From the NCBI GenBank assembly GCA_023379845.1, contig JAMCPG010000044.1, positions 1 to 58,043 on the forward strand: a stretch of 58,043 nt of DNA, read 5' to 3'. Shown here piece by piece: positions 9,479-18,546 of this stretch. How positions within the stretch are numbered: the first letter of the stretch is position 1; the number at the start of each line of letters is the position of its first letter. Below the pieces are notes generated by a model. The model was not told where the DNA came from, did no database searches, and saw only the letters and a program-made list of their open reading frames with translations. The DNA comes from Thermoplasmatota archaeon (lineage in GTDB: Archaea; Thermoplasmatota; Thermoplasmata; Thermoplasmatales; Thermoplasmataceae). The position numbers and the translations under genes were made by a program.

Positions 9479-10474
9479 ATGGATCGCCTTAAGGTCGCTG
9501 TCGTGGGTGCAACAGGTCTAGTAGGCAGGGAATTAATCCGGCTTCTTGATGACCATCCATTTTTTGACCTTGAAGCGATTTATGCTTCGCAGAGCTCCAT
9601 TGGCACTATTATTCCTGTTTCCAAAAAAGGCCATAAGCTGGAGGTTAAGCACGCAGAAGCGGAGGAGATAAGCAGGCGGCATTTTGATTTCGTATTCAGT
9701 GCCGTGAGTGAACAGAGCGCGGCACTTCTGGAGAGAGAACTAATGCAAAATGGAAACCGCATAATTACAAATGCTTCTGGTAACAGGATGCTTCCGGATG
9801 TTCCTATTGTTGTTCCGGAAATAAATTTCAATGAGATAGCTAAGCTTCATCATAATTATATAATAGCCAATGGCAACTGCAGCACTATCGGGTTAGTACT
9901 TGCCCTAGCACCACTTGTAAAGTTTGGAATAAGGAGCGTTAATGTAACAACTCTGCAGGCAGTGAGCGGGGCGGGCTACGCGGGCACTCCTTCAATGGAC
10001 ATTCTATCCAACGTTATTCCATATATTCCAGGAGAAGAGGAGAAAATGGTCGCTGAAACTCATAAAATACTTGATCCGTACAACAAACGGAACTTTCAAT
10101 TGACTGCGACGTGTACCAGGGTGCCTGTTATAAATGGCCACCTTGAGTCAGTGACCGTAAACCTTGGTTCCGAAGTATCGTTGAACGATATAGTGGATTC
10201 ATTCAGTACATTTCGCAATACTGATCTGCCTAGGGATTTGCCAACGCTTCCTGATAAACCTATCATTTTTCATGATGAAAAGGATCGCCCTCAACCCAGA
10301 CTAGATTCCATGAATCAGGGAAAACTTCAAGGAATGCAGGTGTCAGTTGGAAGGGCAAGGATAAGCGGTGGTATCCTACAGTTCGTGCTGGTTATCGATA
10401 ACCTTATACGCGGTGCTGCCGGCTCAACATTGCTGAACGCAGAAGTCGCAGCCAGGATTGGAGGATATATATGA
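9479..10474 (+). CDS. asd: Aspartate-semialdehyde dehydrogenase
   Basis: This NADP-dependent enzyme reduces aspartyl phosphate to aspartate-4-semialdehyde, the branch point to threonine, methionine and lysine. The 331-residue protein starts with the Rossmann motif VAVVGATGLVGREL and has SAVSEQSAALLE, the catalytic cysteine in NGNCSTIGL, the archaeal/yeast-type AVSGAGYAG, and ATCTRVPVINGH. The ATG follows the upstream TGA directly and has a GGAGG seven bases before it. Its stop overlaps the next start (ATGA), so translation of asd and the kinase is probably coupled. Confidence 0.93.
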   Translation: MDRLKVAVVGATGLVGRELIRLLDDHPFFDLEAIYASQSSIGTIIPVSKKGHKLEVKHAEAEEISRRHFDFVFSAVSEQSAALLERELMQNGNRIITNASGNRMLPDVPIVVPEINFNEIAKLHHNYIIANGNCSTIGLVLALAPLVKFGIRSVNVTTLQAVSGAGYAGTPSMDILSNVIPYIPGEEEKMVAETHKILDPYNKRNFQLTATCTRVPVINGHLESVTVNLGSEVSLNDIVDSFSTFRNTDLPRDLPTLPDKPIIFHDEKDRPQPRLDSMNQGKLQGMQVSVGRARISGGILQFVLVIDNLIRGAAGSTLLNAEVAARIGGYI

Positions 10475-11373
10475 CGGATGCAGTCCGTTTTTACAAGATT
10501 GGGGGTTCATGCCTCACTGGATCCGAGGCACTCAGAAACCTTGACGATATAGCACAAAGGGCTTCCAAAAGCGTCTTTGTGGTGAGCGCTTTTGAAAAAG
10601 TTACTGATTCCTTACTGCAGTGTTATAGTCGAGACAGGAAAGGGATCGTAGACCTGGTGAATGATCTTGTTTCACTGCATGCAAGATGGTTGGCAAACGC
10701 CCTTGGACACTATCCGATGGATGTGTCGCTGAAACTGCTTTCTGTTTCCGTGAATCCGCATCCGGGGAGAATGGAGGCATGGGACGAGAGATTGCTTAAC
10801 GCAGAGGATCTGCCTGAAATACTTTCAATAGGGGAAAGGCTTTCAGCAGCAACTTGCACGGCTTATCTTAAGGAGAGAGGGCACGCAGCTATGTTTGTTC
10901 CATCGGATCTGCTCGGCTTGGTCGCAAACCTGACTGAATCCGGATACCTTCCGGACATTCAGGCATCATCGCCGGAAATAAGAAGGAACGTCGATAATGC
11001 GCTTTCTGACTGTGATGTCCTTGTAACAACAGGATTCTTTGCTCCGGACTCACAGGGAAAAATAAGGACGTTCGGGAGAAACAGTTCTGACCTTAGCGCT
11101 GTGGCTTTCGCAGGAGCATATGGTTCCTCCCACATCACGCTTTACAAGGATGTCAACGGCATATACAATGTAGATCCGAAGACCTTAGCAGAGAGGGCGT
11201 TCCTGTATGAAGTGCTTTCACATGATGCTGCAATCTCTATTGCCAGCGGCGGTTCCAGGATAGTCCATCCCGCCGCAATTGAACTTGCCAAGAAACTGTC
11301 TCTAGACATAAGGGTCAGAAACTTCGTTCATGGGAGCACGCCGGAAGGTACGCTGATCACAAGCAACTGTTGA
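10471..11373 (+). CDS. Aspartate kinase, catalytic domain only
   Basis: This kinase phosphorylates L-aspartate in the first step of the pathway. The 300-residue amino-acid-kinase fold shows FYKIGGSCL at the N-terminus, ILSIGERLSA, TFGRNSSDLSA (GRGGSD in most aspartokinases), YKDVNGIYNVDP and the C-terminal RIVHPAAIELAK. It ends where ACT domains normally begin (usual length about 450), so the allosteric part that binds threonine or lysine is absent from this chain. It overlaps asd by 4 bp. Its stop and the stop of the convergent exporter gene form one TGATCA hexamer with no base between. Confidence 0.88.
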   Translation: MTDAVRFYKIGGSCLTGSEALRNLDDIAQRASKSVFVVSAFEKVTDSLLQCYSRDRKGIVDLVNDLVSLHARWLANALGHYPMDVSLKLLSVSVNPHPGRMEAWDERLLNAEDLPEILSIGERLSAATCTAYLKERGHAAMFVPSDLLGLVANLTESGYLPDIQASSPEIRRNVDNALSDCDVLVTTGFFAPDSQGKIRTFGRNSSDLSAVAFAGAYGSSHITLYKDVNGIYNVDPKTLAERAFLYEVLSHDAAISIASGGSRIVHPAAIELAKKLSLDIRVRNFVHGSTPEGTLITSNC

Positions 11374-13155
11374 TCATAGGAGGTCATTATCCGCCTTCTG
11401 GTATTTGTAAAGCTGGGCGAATTTTCCATCCTCTGCCATGAGCTGGTCAACGTTTCCCTGCTCGACGAGCTTGCCATGATCAAGTACTATAACCTCATCC
11501 ACGAGGCGAATTAGGGAGAAACGGTGGGTTATGAGAACAAGCGTCTTTCCCTTTAAGAACTTTTCAAGTGCCACCATTATGATCTTTTCAGAAGCAGGGT
11601 CTATCTGGGAGGTTGGCTCATCCAGGATCAGTATCTCAGGATCCAGAATGAATGCCCTGAGGAGGGATATGGCCTGTCTCTGGCCTTCTGAGAGGTTACG
11701 GCCCATTTCGCCCACTTCACTGTCTATGCCATTCGGCATCTTTTCAAAAAGGGCATGCAGCCCGAACCGGTCGATCGCGGTCAGGATCTGTTCCCTTGTC
11801 GTAGAGGGATCGGCAAACAGGATATTTTCCAGCACCGTTCCACGGAACATGAACGGATCCTGCAAAACTGGAGCTATCAGCTTTCTGTAGGATCCTGTAG
11901 ATATGTCATCGAGATTCTTTCCATCTATCAGTATAACCCCTTTTGTAGGATGGTAATACTTCATTATCAGATTAGATATAGTGGTCTTTCCCGCACCGGT
12001 ATGACCAACGATACCAACTTTCTCGCCTTTCCGTATGTTGAAGGATATTGATTCAAGCGCATTATCGCCGCCATATGAAAAAGTCACGTCCCTGATCTCA
12101 ATCTTGTCAACGAAATCTTCGATCTTGATAGAATCCGCGGAATCTTTGTCCTTCTCGCTGTCTATTATACCATATATTCTGACTAAGCCAACCATGGCAG
12201 ATTGATATGAGTTATATGTCTGCGAAAGCTGCACAACTGGGTCAAAGAATTCCTGTACGTAAAATACAAACGATACAAGAATACCGACTGTAATCAGGCC
12301 GCCGAGGGCCATTATGCCACCTTCTATGAGCACGATTGCGATGCCTACTGCCTCTATTATCCTGACAACCGAACCGTATGATGATGCGAGCCTGGAGGCT
12401 TTCATGTTGGCCGCATAGTTTGCGGTGTTCAGCTTGTCAAAGTTTCCCTCAACCCTGCCTTCGACATTAAAACTCTTGATTGCCCTCATCGCATTGATGT
12501 TTTCGCTCAGGTTACCAGTAATCGCCGCAATCGTCTTTCTCGTTCGAAGATAGTTCCTCTTCACCCTTGGTTGAAGCGAAAACGTGAATCCTATAAGGAG
12601 AGGTATAACGATAAACGAATAAAGTGCAAGCTTTGGGGCAAGAATGAGCATGATTGATGCAGAGATGATGACTGTGGTTATTCCTGAGACTACCAGTGGC
12701 ACCTGGAATGTCAGGAATTCGCTAAGAGACTCGCCGTCGTTGCTGATCCTGCTGATAAGGTATCCCGTCTTGACCTTACTGTAGAAAGAGACGGGTACTT
12801 TCTGGAGGTTTTTGAACGCCTTGTCCCTCAGGCTCTTGATAGTGTACTGCGCCAAATATGTTGAGCTAATTGTTCTCACACGGTTTGAGAAGAACTGTAC
12901 GAGATAAACTGCAAAAAATAGCGACGCATAAATGGCAAGAAGGATTGCGCTCTTTTGGATAAGAATTGCATCAATCGCAAGACCTATTGAAAGAGGGTAT
13001 ATTGTGCCCATCGCAGCAGTGACTATGATCGAAATGCCAAGTTTTGCTGACTCCCTTCTCTGCGACAGCATTTCACCCATCATTCTTTTGAAAGATGCGA
13101 AGCCCTTGCCACCCTTGATCAGTTCGTCCTCGACTTCCTCGTAGGTCTTTGGCAT
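11374..13155 (-). CDS. Heterodimeric ABC exporter, canonical half (membrane-fused ATPase)
   Basis: A 593-residue half-transporter with a six-helix exporter domain (about residues 35-320) and a C-terminal nucleotide-binding domain: Walker A GHTGAGKTT, signature LSEGQRQAISLLRA, Walker B ILILDEPTS with catalytic Glu, and H-loop LITHRFSLI. The signature and Walker B resemble the TM288-type subunit of heterodimeric exporters. The upstream gene is the degenerate partner and its stop codon lies two bases before this ATG, so they are made together. The substrate cannot be read from sequence; lipid or drug export is typical of the family. Confidence 0.9.
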   Translation of the reverse strand: MPKTYEEVEDELIKGGKGFASFKRMMGEMLSQRRESAKLGISIIVTAAMGTIYPLSIGLAIDAILIQKSAILLAIYASLFFAVYLVQFFSNRVRTISSTYLAQYTIKSLRDKAFKNLQKVPVSFYSKVKTGYLISRISNDGESLSEFLTFQVPLVVSGITTVIISASIMLILAPKLALYSFIVIPLLIGFTFSLQPRVKRNYLRTRKTIAAITGNLSENINAMRAIKSFNVEGRVEGNFDKLNTANYAANMKASRLASSYGSVVRIIEAVGIAIVLIEGGIMALGGLITVGILVSFVFYVQEFFDPVVQLSQTYNSYQSAMVGLVRIYGIIDSEKDKDSADSIKIEDFVDKIEIRDVTFSYGGDNALESISFNIRKGEKVGIVGHTGAGKTTISNLIMKYYHPTKGVILIDGKNLDDISTGSYRKLIAPVLQDPFMFRGTVLENILFADPSTTREQILTAIDRFGLHALFEKMPNGIDSEVGEMGRNLSEGQRQAISLLRAFILDPEILILDEPTSQIDPASEKIIMVALEKFLKGKTLVLITHRFSLIRLVDEVIVLDHGKLVEQGNVDQLMAEDGKFAQLYKYQKADNDLL

Positions 13156-13157
13156 GA

Positions 13158-14792
13158 TCAGCCACCCCCTACAAGACTGTCTTTTCTGGATGAATCGATA
13201 AGGTCCTTTCTTGAATCTGTGGCTTCCTGGAGATTTCCATTGTCGACAATGAGAACACGATCGGCAAACATTAACCCTGTTTCCTTCAGGGATATTATGA
13301 TCACCGAAGTTGAACGAAGCTTGCTTCTTATTGAATTGAATATCTCCAGTTCTGTTTCTGCATCAAGGCTTGAGGTGGCATCATCAAAGATGAGGACCTC
13401 AGGTTTCATTATGACGGCCCTGGCAATGGCAACCCTCTGCTTCTGTCCTCCAGACAATGTTATTCCACGTTCACCGACAATTGTCTCATATTTGTCCGGC
13501 AGGGACTCTATAAAATCATCTATATGTGCAATCTTCGCCGCCTCGATAACTTCCTGATCTGTAAATTCTCCCTTGCCGAACGCTATGTTTTCCCTTATAG
13601 ATCCGGAAAGAAGGCTTATCTCCTGGGGAACGACGGCTATTCTCTCCCTTATTTCTGGAAGGGTAAATTTGTCATAAACTACCCCGTTATAGGAAATTGT
13701 CCCTGAATCCGGATCATACAACCTTGGTAGCATGTTTATAAGAGTGCTCTTGCCGCTCCCGGTTGTACCGGTTATGGCGACAAACTCTCCTTTCTTGATG
13801 TGAAAGCTCATTCCGTTAAGTATTACCTTTGAACCACGGGAAAAGCTGATGGCACTAATCTCGGCCGGAGGGGTCAACGGATTCTTAATTTCACCGGATA
13901 CTGCTTCCTCATCCTGGCCGTCTATGATGGTGTCAATACGATCTATTCCGGCCTTGGCATTCTCAGAGAAAACGATCAATCTTCCGATAAAGCTCACAGG
14001 AAAAGCCATGGTATTGAAGATGTTGACAGCGGCTGCAAGGTTCCCTATCTGAGCTCCCGTTATAAGTGAAGTGTATCCACCATATAGTATAACGCCGGTT
14101 GCTGCAGCGCTTATCAGCAGGGGCATGAGGTTGTTATACTTTCCCCTGAGCCTGGCCACTAAGTTATATTCCTGAAAATATGTGTCAGTGGTTTCAGTGA
14201 ACCTGTCCACTTCCCTGTCTTCTCCAAGAAATCCGCGGACAACCCGCTGACCGGTTATATTCTCCTGGAGGCGTTCATTCATTGTACCATAGGTATCCCT
14301 TATTATTCGCCAATGGCTCCTTTGTTTTCTCTGGAAAGTTATACCAAGATATATCAGGACCGGAACTACAACGAGAAAGAAGAGTGAATAGATCACATCA
14401 AGTGTGATGAGAAAGTAGAATGCTATTGCTATGAGAAAGATTGTTGGTATGAGTTGCGACAATACGTTCAGGACAAAGTTTCTGGTTGCCTCAATATCCA
14501 TTGTGGATCTTGAGAGTAGGTTCCCTGAAGTCTGGTTTTCAAAGTATCTGAATTTCTTGTTAAGAAGGTGATGAAAGACATCCTTTCTCAATTCATACGC
14601 ATATCTCTGCGATAGGTACTGGGATCCATAATTTACGACAAACGATGCGATTGCACTCAGGCCAGACACGATAAGTATCAGGACTACAAAATGTTCCGCA
14701 GCGGCAAAGTCGGTGCTCTCTACCGAGTTTACAGCGTCTCCAAAAAATATTGGAACAAGAAGCCTGAATACAGCAGAGAGGACAGCTATCAC
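13158..14792 (-). CDS. Heterodimeric ABC exporter, degenerate half (N-terminus uncertain)
   Basis: The membrane domain is followed by a nucleotide-binding domain with Walker A GTTGSGKST, signature ITLSGGQKQRVAIARA and Walker B VLIFDDATSS. Asp replaces the catalytic Glu, and the H-loop His is replaced (IIISLKETG). This matches the TM287-type non-catalytic half of heterodimeric exporters. GTG 14792 is the first start in frame, but coding-like sequence (IRQLFSVFGPLV...LKKERK) continues upstream in frame to about 14895 without a start codon. A GTG at 14923, about 34 nt after a TATA-like box, opens a second frame (SIETAFEGADLKSR) that leads into it. One extra A in the A-run at 14885-14888 would join the two. 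Confidence 0.85.
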   Translation of the reverse strand: MIAVLSAVFRLLVPIFFGDAVNSVESTDFAAAEHFVVLILIVSGLSAIASFVVNYGSQYLSQRYAYELRKDVFHHLLNKKFRYFENQTSGNLLSRSTMDIEATRNFVLNVLSQLIPTIFLIAIAFYFLITLDVIYSLFFLVVVPVLIYLGITFQRKQRSHWRIIRDTYGTMNERLQENITGQRVVRGFLGEDREVDRFTETTDTYFQEYNLVARLRGKYNNLMPLLISAAATGVILYGGYTSLITGAQIGNLAAAVNIFNTMAFPVSFIGRLIVFSENAKAGIDRIDTIIDGQDEEAVSGEIKNPLTPPAEISAISFSRGSKVILNGMSFHIKKGEFVAITGTTGSGKSTLINMLPRLYDPDSGTISYNGVVYDKFTLPEIRERIAVVPQEISLLSGSIRENIAFGKGEFTDQEVIEAAKIAHIDDFIESLPDKYETIVGERGITLSGGQKQRVAIARAVIMKPEVLIFDDATSSLDAETELEIFNSIRSKLRSTSVIIISLKETGLMFADRVLIVDNGNLQEATDSRKDLIDSSRKDSLVGGG

Positions 14793-14923
14793 GGAAACAA
14801 GAGTCAGTACTTTTCTCTCTTTCTTGAGGTACCTGAGTGCAAAGACGAGCGGACCGAATACACTGAAAAGCTGCCTTATCTTGATTTTAGATCCGCCCCT
14901 TCAAAAGCAGTTTCTATACTCAC

Positions 14924-15211
14924 ATACCTGGCGTAAAAATCAACTTGAACTTTGTTATAATCCGCACCTGCAATCATAATCCTGAGTATCGTTAATTATC
15001 TTAAAAGCTTTAGCAGTAAAGTATAGTACCAATGTCATGAGACTCACTAAAATTTTGGAAGGAAAAGCGAAACTAGATAGTGATCTGATGCAGGATGGTT
15101 TTCCTTGTCTATCTTATCTCTCCTCTGGACATTTTCATAATTATTATTACAAAAATCAGGTCATTCTGATATGAAAACATCATATTGCTATTTATTTTAC
15201 CTGTAGTGCTG
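14924..15211. other. Divergent intergenic region
   Basis: This region lies between the exporter operon (minus) and the membrane-protein gene (plus). A minus-strand TTATAA at 14955-14960 could drive the exporter operon. A 45-codon plus-strand ORF (15037-15174) has no homology I recognise and is not called as a gene. No hairpin or repeat was seen. Confidence 0.5.
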
Positions 15212-16318
15212 ATGAAATCGATACTAAAAGTGATGGCGCTTATTCTGGTTGCTCTCATGGCAATCCTTCTTGGAATTATATTCTATTTCGAGTTCCGATT
15301 CTATCTTCGCTTACCTTTCATAAAGGCATCAGACTTTCTTCTCTTTTATGAGGAATTCTTGCTTTCTGCGCTTCCTGCGCCCTTTATCGCAGTACTTTTC
15401 CTGAAGGGACAGTCTAAGATAAAAGAATCTGGATCAAGGACTTTTCTCAGGCTGGCCCTTGGCATTATGTGGATACTCGACGCGATATTGCAGGTACAGC
15501 CTGAGATGAATAATCTCTTTGCACAGTATAACCTGATTCCGATGCTTACAATGGGCTTTCCGGTTACACAGGTGATCAGGCTAAGCGTGAACGTCTGGAA
15601 CCGCAACCCACCTTTAATGGATCTTGCCGCAGCAGTCATCCAGCTTTATATCGGGGTCCTGTACCTTACCACAAAGAAAGGAAAGATCTTTTATTTTATC
15701 CAGGCTGTTGCGATAGCATGGTGCGCAGTCATCTGGGTCTTCGGCGAAGGTTTTGGCGGTGTTTTTACACTCGGTTCATCGTTCTTGACTGGACTCCCGG
15801 GTTCAGTAATCTTCTACCTGGTTGGAGCGGTCGTCCTGATCCTGACCGCCGGTGATGGAAACAGCACTAGGGCGGAAAAGACTATCAGATATGTAACTAT
15901 AGCGACACTGCTGATTTCACTGGGCTTTCAGGTTTATCCTGCAGATGGTTTCTGGTCCTCTCTACCAGTAAATTACTTTCCTTCCCCTTTTGGTTTTTTG
16001 GGCTTTGCCATTTCAGCCGAGATCAGGATATCAGCTTTTTCCAGCCTGCTGAATATTCTCTTTGTGGTAGTAATTGTTGCAGGAATCGTCCTCTGGGTAT
16101 TCAAAAATACATACGCGCCAGCGGTTACTCTGTGTTTTTCAATATTTGCATGGATTATATACCAGGGGCTAGGTATAGTTGCGCAGTTCAGTACTGACTC
16201 TAATACAGGGCTTATCCTTGGAATCCTCATGGTAGCGTACATGCTGAATGCTCAGGAAATCAAAGCTTCAGGTAAAAAAACACTTTCCCTGAAGCCTTCT
16301 GCAGCAGGAGGCATGTAG
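15212..16318 (+). CDS. Polytopic membrane protein of unknown function
   Basis: A 368-residue protein with about nine or ten hydrophobic segments, short loops and a basic tail, placed in the cytoplasmic membrane. Recognisable conserved-looking stretches are LRLALGIMWILDAILQVQPEM, split by a membrane helix, and WVFGEGFGGVF followed by LTGLPGSVIFY. I associate these patterns with uncharacterised membrane proteins also found in Actinobacteria. No transporter or enzyme signature is visible. The frame opens at TTG 15185, but ATG 15212 (MKSILKV) is preferred because it precedes the first membrane helix. Confidence 0.6.
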   Translation: MKSILKVMALILVALMAILLGIIFYFEFRFYLRLPFIKASDFLLFYEEFLLSALPAPFIAVLFLKGQSKIKESGSRTFLRLALGIMWILDAILQVQPEMNNLFAQYNLIPMLTMGFPVTQVIRLSVNVWNRNPPLMDLAAAVIQLYIGVLYLTTKKGKIFYFIQAVAIAWCAVIWVFGEGFGGVFTLGSSFLTGLPGSVIFYLVGAVVLILTAGDGNSTRAEKTIRYVTIATLLISLGFQVYPADGFWSSLPVNYFPSPFGFLGFAISAEIRISAFSSLLNILFVVVIVAGIVLWVFKNTYAPAVTLCFSIFAWIIYQGLGIVAQFSTDSNTGLILGILMVAYMLNAQEIKASGKKTLSLKPSAAGGM

Positions 16319-16323
16319 TCTTC

Positions 16324-17172
16324 CTACTTGCCTCTTCTAGTCTTCATTACATCCCAGAGTGAATCGGGCATTTCAGAAAGCATGTTAAACTGTCCTGCGC
16401 CCTTAAGCCATTCACCGCCATCAATCGTGATTACCTCACCGTTTATGTATGAAGCCGCATCTGAGATAAGGAAAGCAGCCAGGTTCGCAAGTTCAGAGGG
16501 CTTACCAAGGCGAAGCATTGGATTCCTTGCTTTCATTAAATCCTCGAATGCATTATCCGGAATCAGATTTTTCCATGCGCCTTCGGTCGGCATGGGACCG
16601 GGAGCGATCGCAATACTTCTTATCCCCTTTGGACCCCATTCTACGGCGAGAGACTGTGTTAATGCCAGCACACCTGCCTTTGATACTGCCGATGGCACTA
16701 CATACGCAGAGCCAGTCCAGGAATATGTTGCAACGATGTTCAGGATCGTTCCCTGCATACCGGATTTGATCCACCTTTTTCCCATTTCTAGCGAGAAGTA
16801 AGACGACCCCTGAAGAACTATTCCTATTACGGTATCAAAAGCTTTTGGCGATAATTGTTCGGTTCTGCTTATGAAGTTACCTGCCGCATTATTCACAAGC
16901 ACGTTTATTGGACCGAGTGTTTCCTCAAGTTTCGAAACCGATTCGCTGATTTGGGAAGGATTTCTGACGTCACATACCTGATAGTCTGCCTCTATACTCA
17001 TTGCCTTCAGATCGGCGCATGCTGCCTCGAGATTCTCCTTTTTTCTGCTGACTATTGCTATTCGAGCGCCGAGATTTCCAAATTCAACACTCATTGCCTT
17101 TCCAAGGCCTGTGGCTCCACCTGTGATCAATACGGTTTTTCCCTTCAGAAGGTTATCTGTGAAAATTGGCAT
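16324..17172 (-). CDS. SDR oxidoreductase, 2,4-dienoyl-CoA reductase-like
   Basis: A 282-residue short-chain dehydrogenase. Seen: the NADP-binding GGATGLGKAM, an Arg/Lys-rich segment after the second strand (VSRKKENLE), LVNNAAGNF, and LNIVATYSWTGSAYVVPSAVSKAGVLA followed by IAPGPMPTEGAW. In this subgroup the usual Tyr of YxxxK is not at its normal place (PSAVSK), and the PGPxPTEG segment is characteristic of 2,4-dienoyl-CoA reductase-like SDRs. The likely role is NADPH-dependent reduction of an enoyl or ketoacyl thioester. It is convergent with the upstream membrane-protein gene, five bases apart. Confidence 0.75.
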   Translation of the reverse strand: MPIFTDNLLKGKTVLITGGATGLGKAMSVEFGNLGARIAIVSRKKENLEAACADLKAMSIEADYQVCDVRNPSQISESVSKLEETLGPINVLVNNAAGNFISRTEQLSPKAFDTVIGIVLQGSSYFSLEMGKRWIKSGMQGTILNIVATYSWTGSAYVVPSAVSKAGVLALTQSLAVEWGPKGIRSIAIAPGPMPTEGAWKNLIPDNAFEDLMKARNPMLRLGKPSELANLAAFLISDAASYINGEVITIDGGEWLKGAGQFNMLSEMPDSLWDVMKTRRGK

Positions 17173-17265
17173 TGTTAAGCATGCATCGGACCGTTATGTT
17201 TTTTACACTTTTAGTAAGAGCGTAAATAGAAAAAGAAATTAAGAATTAAAGCAATTGGCTCATCA

Positions 17266-17940
17266 ATGCTCAACATAATTATAGCAGACTCAGAACTCGA
17301 AATGGTTCCCAAAGAACTTTGGAGCTTCCCTGACGCAGTCTCCTATTCGAAGAGAAGATCAAAGAAGCTTTCCGAGGTTCTACTGGATTCCAACTACATG
17401 CACAGGGCAATCGACTCAGTATTTCCCGGGGAATCTACAAGACGTGGGCGACCGGACATTATACACACTCTCCTGCTTGCATGTCAGGAAAGCATCCTGA
17501 ACAAGGCTGGCCAACTGCTGGTCTTCATACATACAAGGGAAAACAAAGTTATAACTGTCAATCCTCAAACCCGCATTCCAAGATCATTCAATCGTTTTCA
17601 GGGTTTGATTGAGGATCTTTACATGAAACGAACGATACAGAACAATGATCAAGTTCTCCTTGAAATAATTGATTCCAACCTTAAAGAATTCATTTCAAGG
17701 AATGGGTTAAAGAATGTACGAATCTTTTCTCCAGAAGATAGGATAAGCAGCGTTTCTGAAGCCGTTGGAGATTCTACTGATACCACGCTTATAATTGGTG
17801 GATTCTCCGAAGGAAAATACAGGACAGACATGGAGGGCTTGGGAAATAAGTACTCAATATATCCAGAAGAACTCACGATCTGGACCGTGGCAATGGAAGC
17901 TATCTGCACATATGAGAGGCTTCATAAAGTTATAAGTTGA
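17266..17940 (+). CDS. nep1: rRNA pseudouridine N1-methyltransferase Nep1 (SPOUT)
   Basis: Nep1/Emg1 methylates a pseudouridine of 16S rRNA during small-subunit assembly. The 224-residue protein has the family signature DSVFPGESTRRGRPDIIH near residue 52, the substrate-binding NPQTRIPRSFNRFQGLI around 104, and a C-terminal SPOUT knot with IIGGFSEGKY and SIYPEELTIWTVAMEAI. The ATG at 17266 precedes LNIIIADSELE, as in other archaeal Nep1. It is followed by the S15-RecJ gene pair, so this is a translation/replication neighbourhood. Confidence 0.92.
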   Translation: MLNIIIADSELEMVPKELWSFPDAVSYSKRRSKKLSEVLLDSNYMHRAIDSVFPGESTRRGRPDIIHTLLLACQESILNKAGQLLVFIHTRENKVITVNPQTRIPRSFNRFQGLIEDLYMKRTIQNNDQVLLEIIDSNLKEFISRNGLKNVRIFSPEDRISSVSEAVGDSTDTTLIIGGFSEGKYRTDMEGLGNKYSIYPEELTIWTVAMEAICTYERLHKVIS

Positions 17941-18108
17941 CCAACTTAAAGAAAACGGCACCCTGCGGTATTTTAGGTTACTTGTTCTCTTTTCACCTTA
18001 ATCTCAATAAGACCGAGAAACAACTTGCATCAAAATGAATTTGCAAGATGAGCCAGACATAAAATAGATTAATAACTGACCAATTACGGTTCCAGCGGAG
18101 AATACAAA

Positions 18109-18546
18109 ATGGCCAGAATGCACACCAGAAAAAAAGGTAAATCAAGATCACATAGGGACAGGTATACGGCGAAGCCGACCTGGATCAAAGCCTCAGGCGA
18201 TGAAATTGTAGACAATATAGTGCAGTTGAAGAACTCAAAACTAACTTCATCGGAGGTTGGAATCAGGCTGAGAGATCAGTATGCAATTCCGTCCACAAAA
18301 CTGGTTCTTGGAAAGAAGCTCAATAAAATTCTTGAGGAGAAGAAGCTGAAGCCAGAAATTCCAGATGACTTGCAGAGTCTTATTACCAGATACAAGAAGG
18401 TTAGTGCGCATCTGGCGTTGAACACGAGAGACAAGAGCAATGAGAGAGGCAGAACACTAGTTATGGCTAAGATCCTTAGACTCATCAAATACTATAGAAG
18501 GACAAACGTTCTTCCTGCCGGCTGGAATCTAGACAAAGTTCTATGA
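18109..18546 (+). CDS. rps15: 30S ribosomal protein S15 (uS15, archaeal type)
   Basis: The 145-residue archaeal/eukaryotic-type S15 carries an N-terminal extension (MARMHTRKKGKS, HRDRY, KPTWI) and the conserved C-terminal KILRLIKYYRR...LPAGWN. It binds 16S rRNA in the small subunit. A GGAG about eight bases before the ATG and a TATA-like ATTAATAA at 18067-18074 suggest a short-leader mRNA. The stop codon overlaps the next ATG (ATGA); the archaeal S15-DHH nuclease pairing is recurrent. Confidence 0.96.
   Translation: MARMHTRKKGKSRSHRDRYTAKPTWIKASGDEIVDNIVQLKNSKLTSSEVGIRLRDQYAIPSTKLVLGKKLNKILEEKKLKPEIPDDLQSLITRYKKVSAHLALNTRDKSNERGRTLVMAKILRLIKYYRRTNVLPAGWNLDKVL

Noticed and set aside
15037-15174. 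45-codon plus-strand ORF before the membrane-protein gene
   Set aside because: No homology, no clear ribosome binding site or well-spaced TATA box, and low coding character. Left as intergenic.
16328-16801. 157-codon plus-strand ORF opposite the SDR gene
   Set aside because: It is a shadow of the SDR coding frame; the SDR has clear motifs and this one has none.
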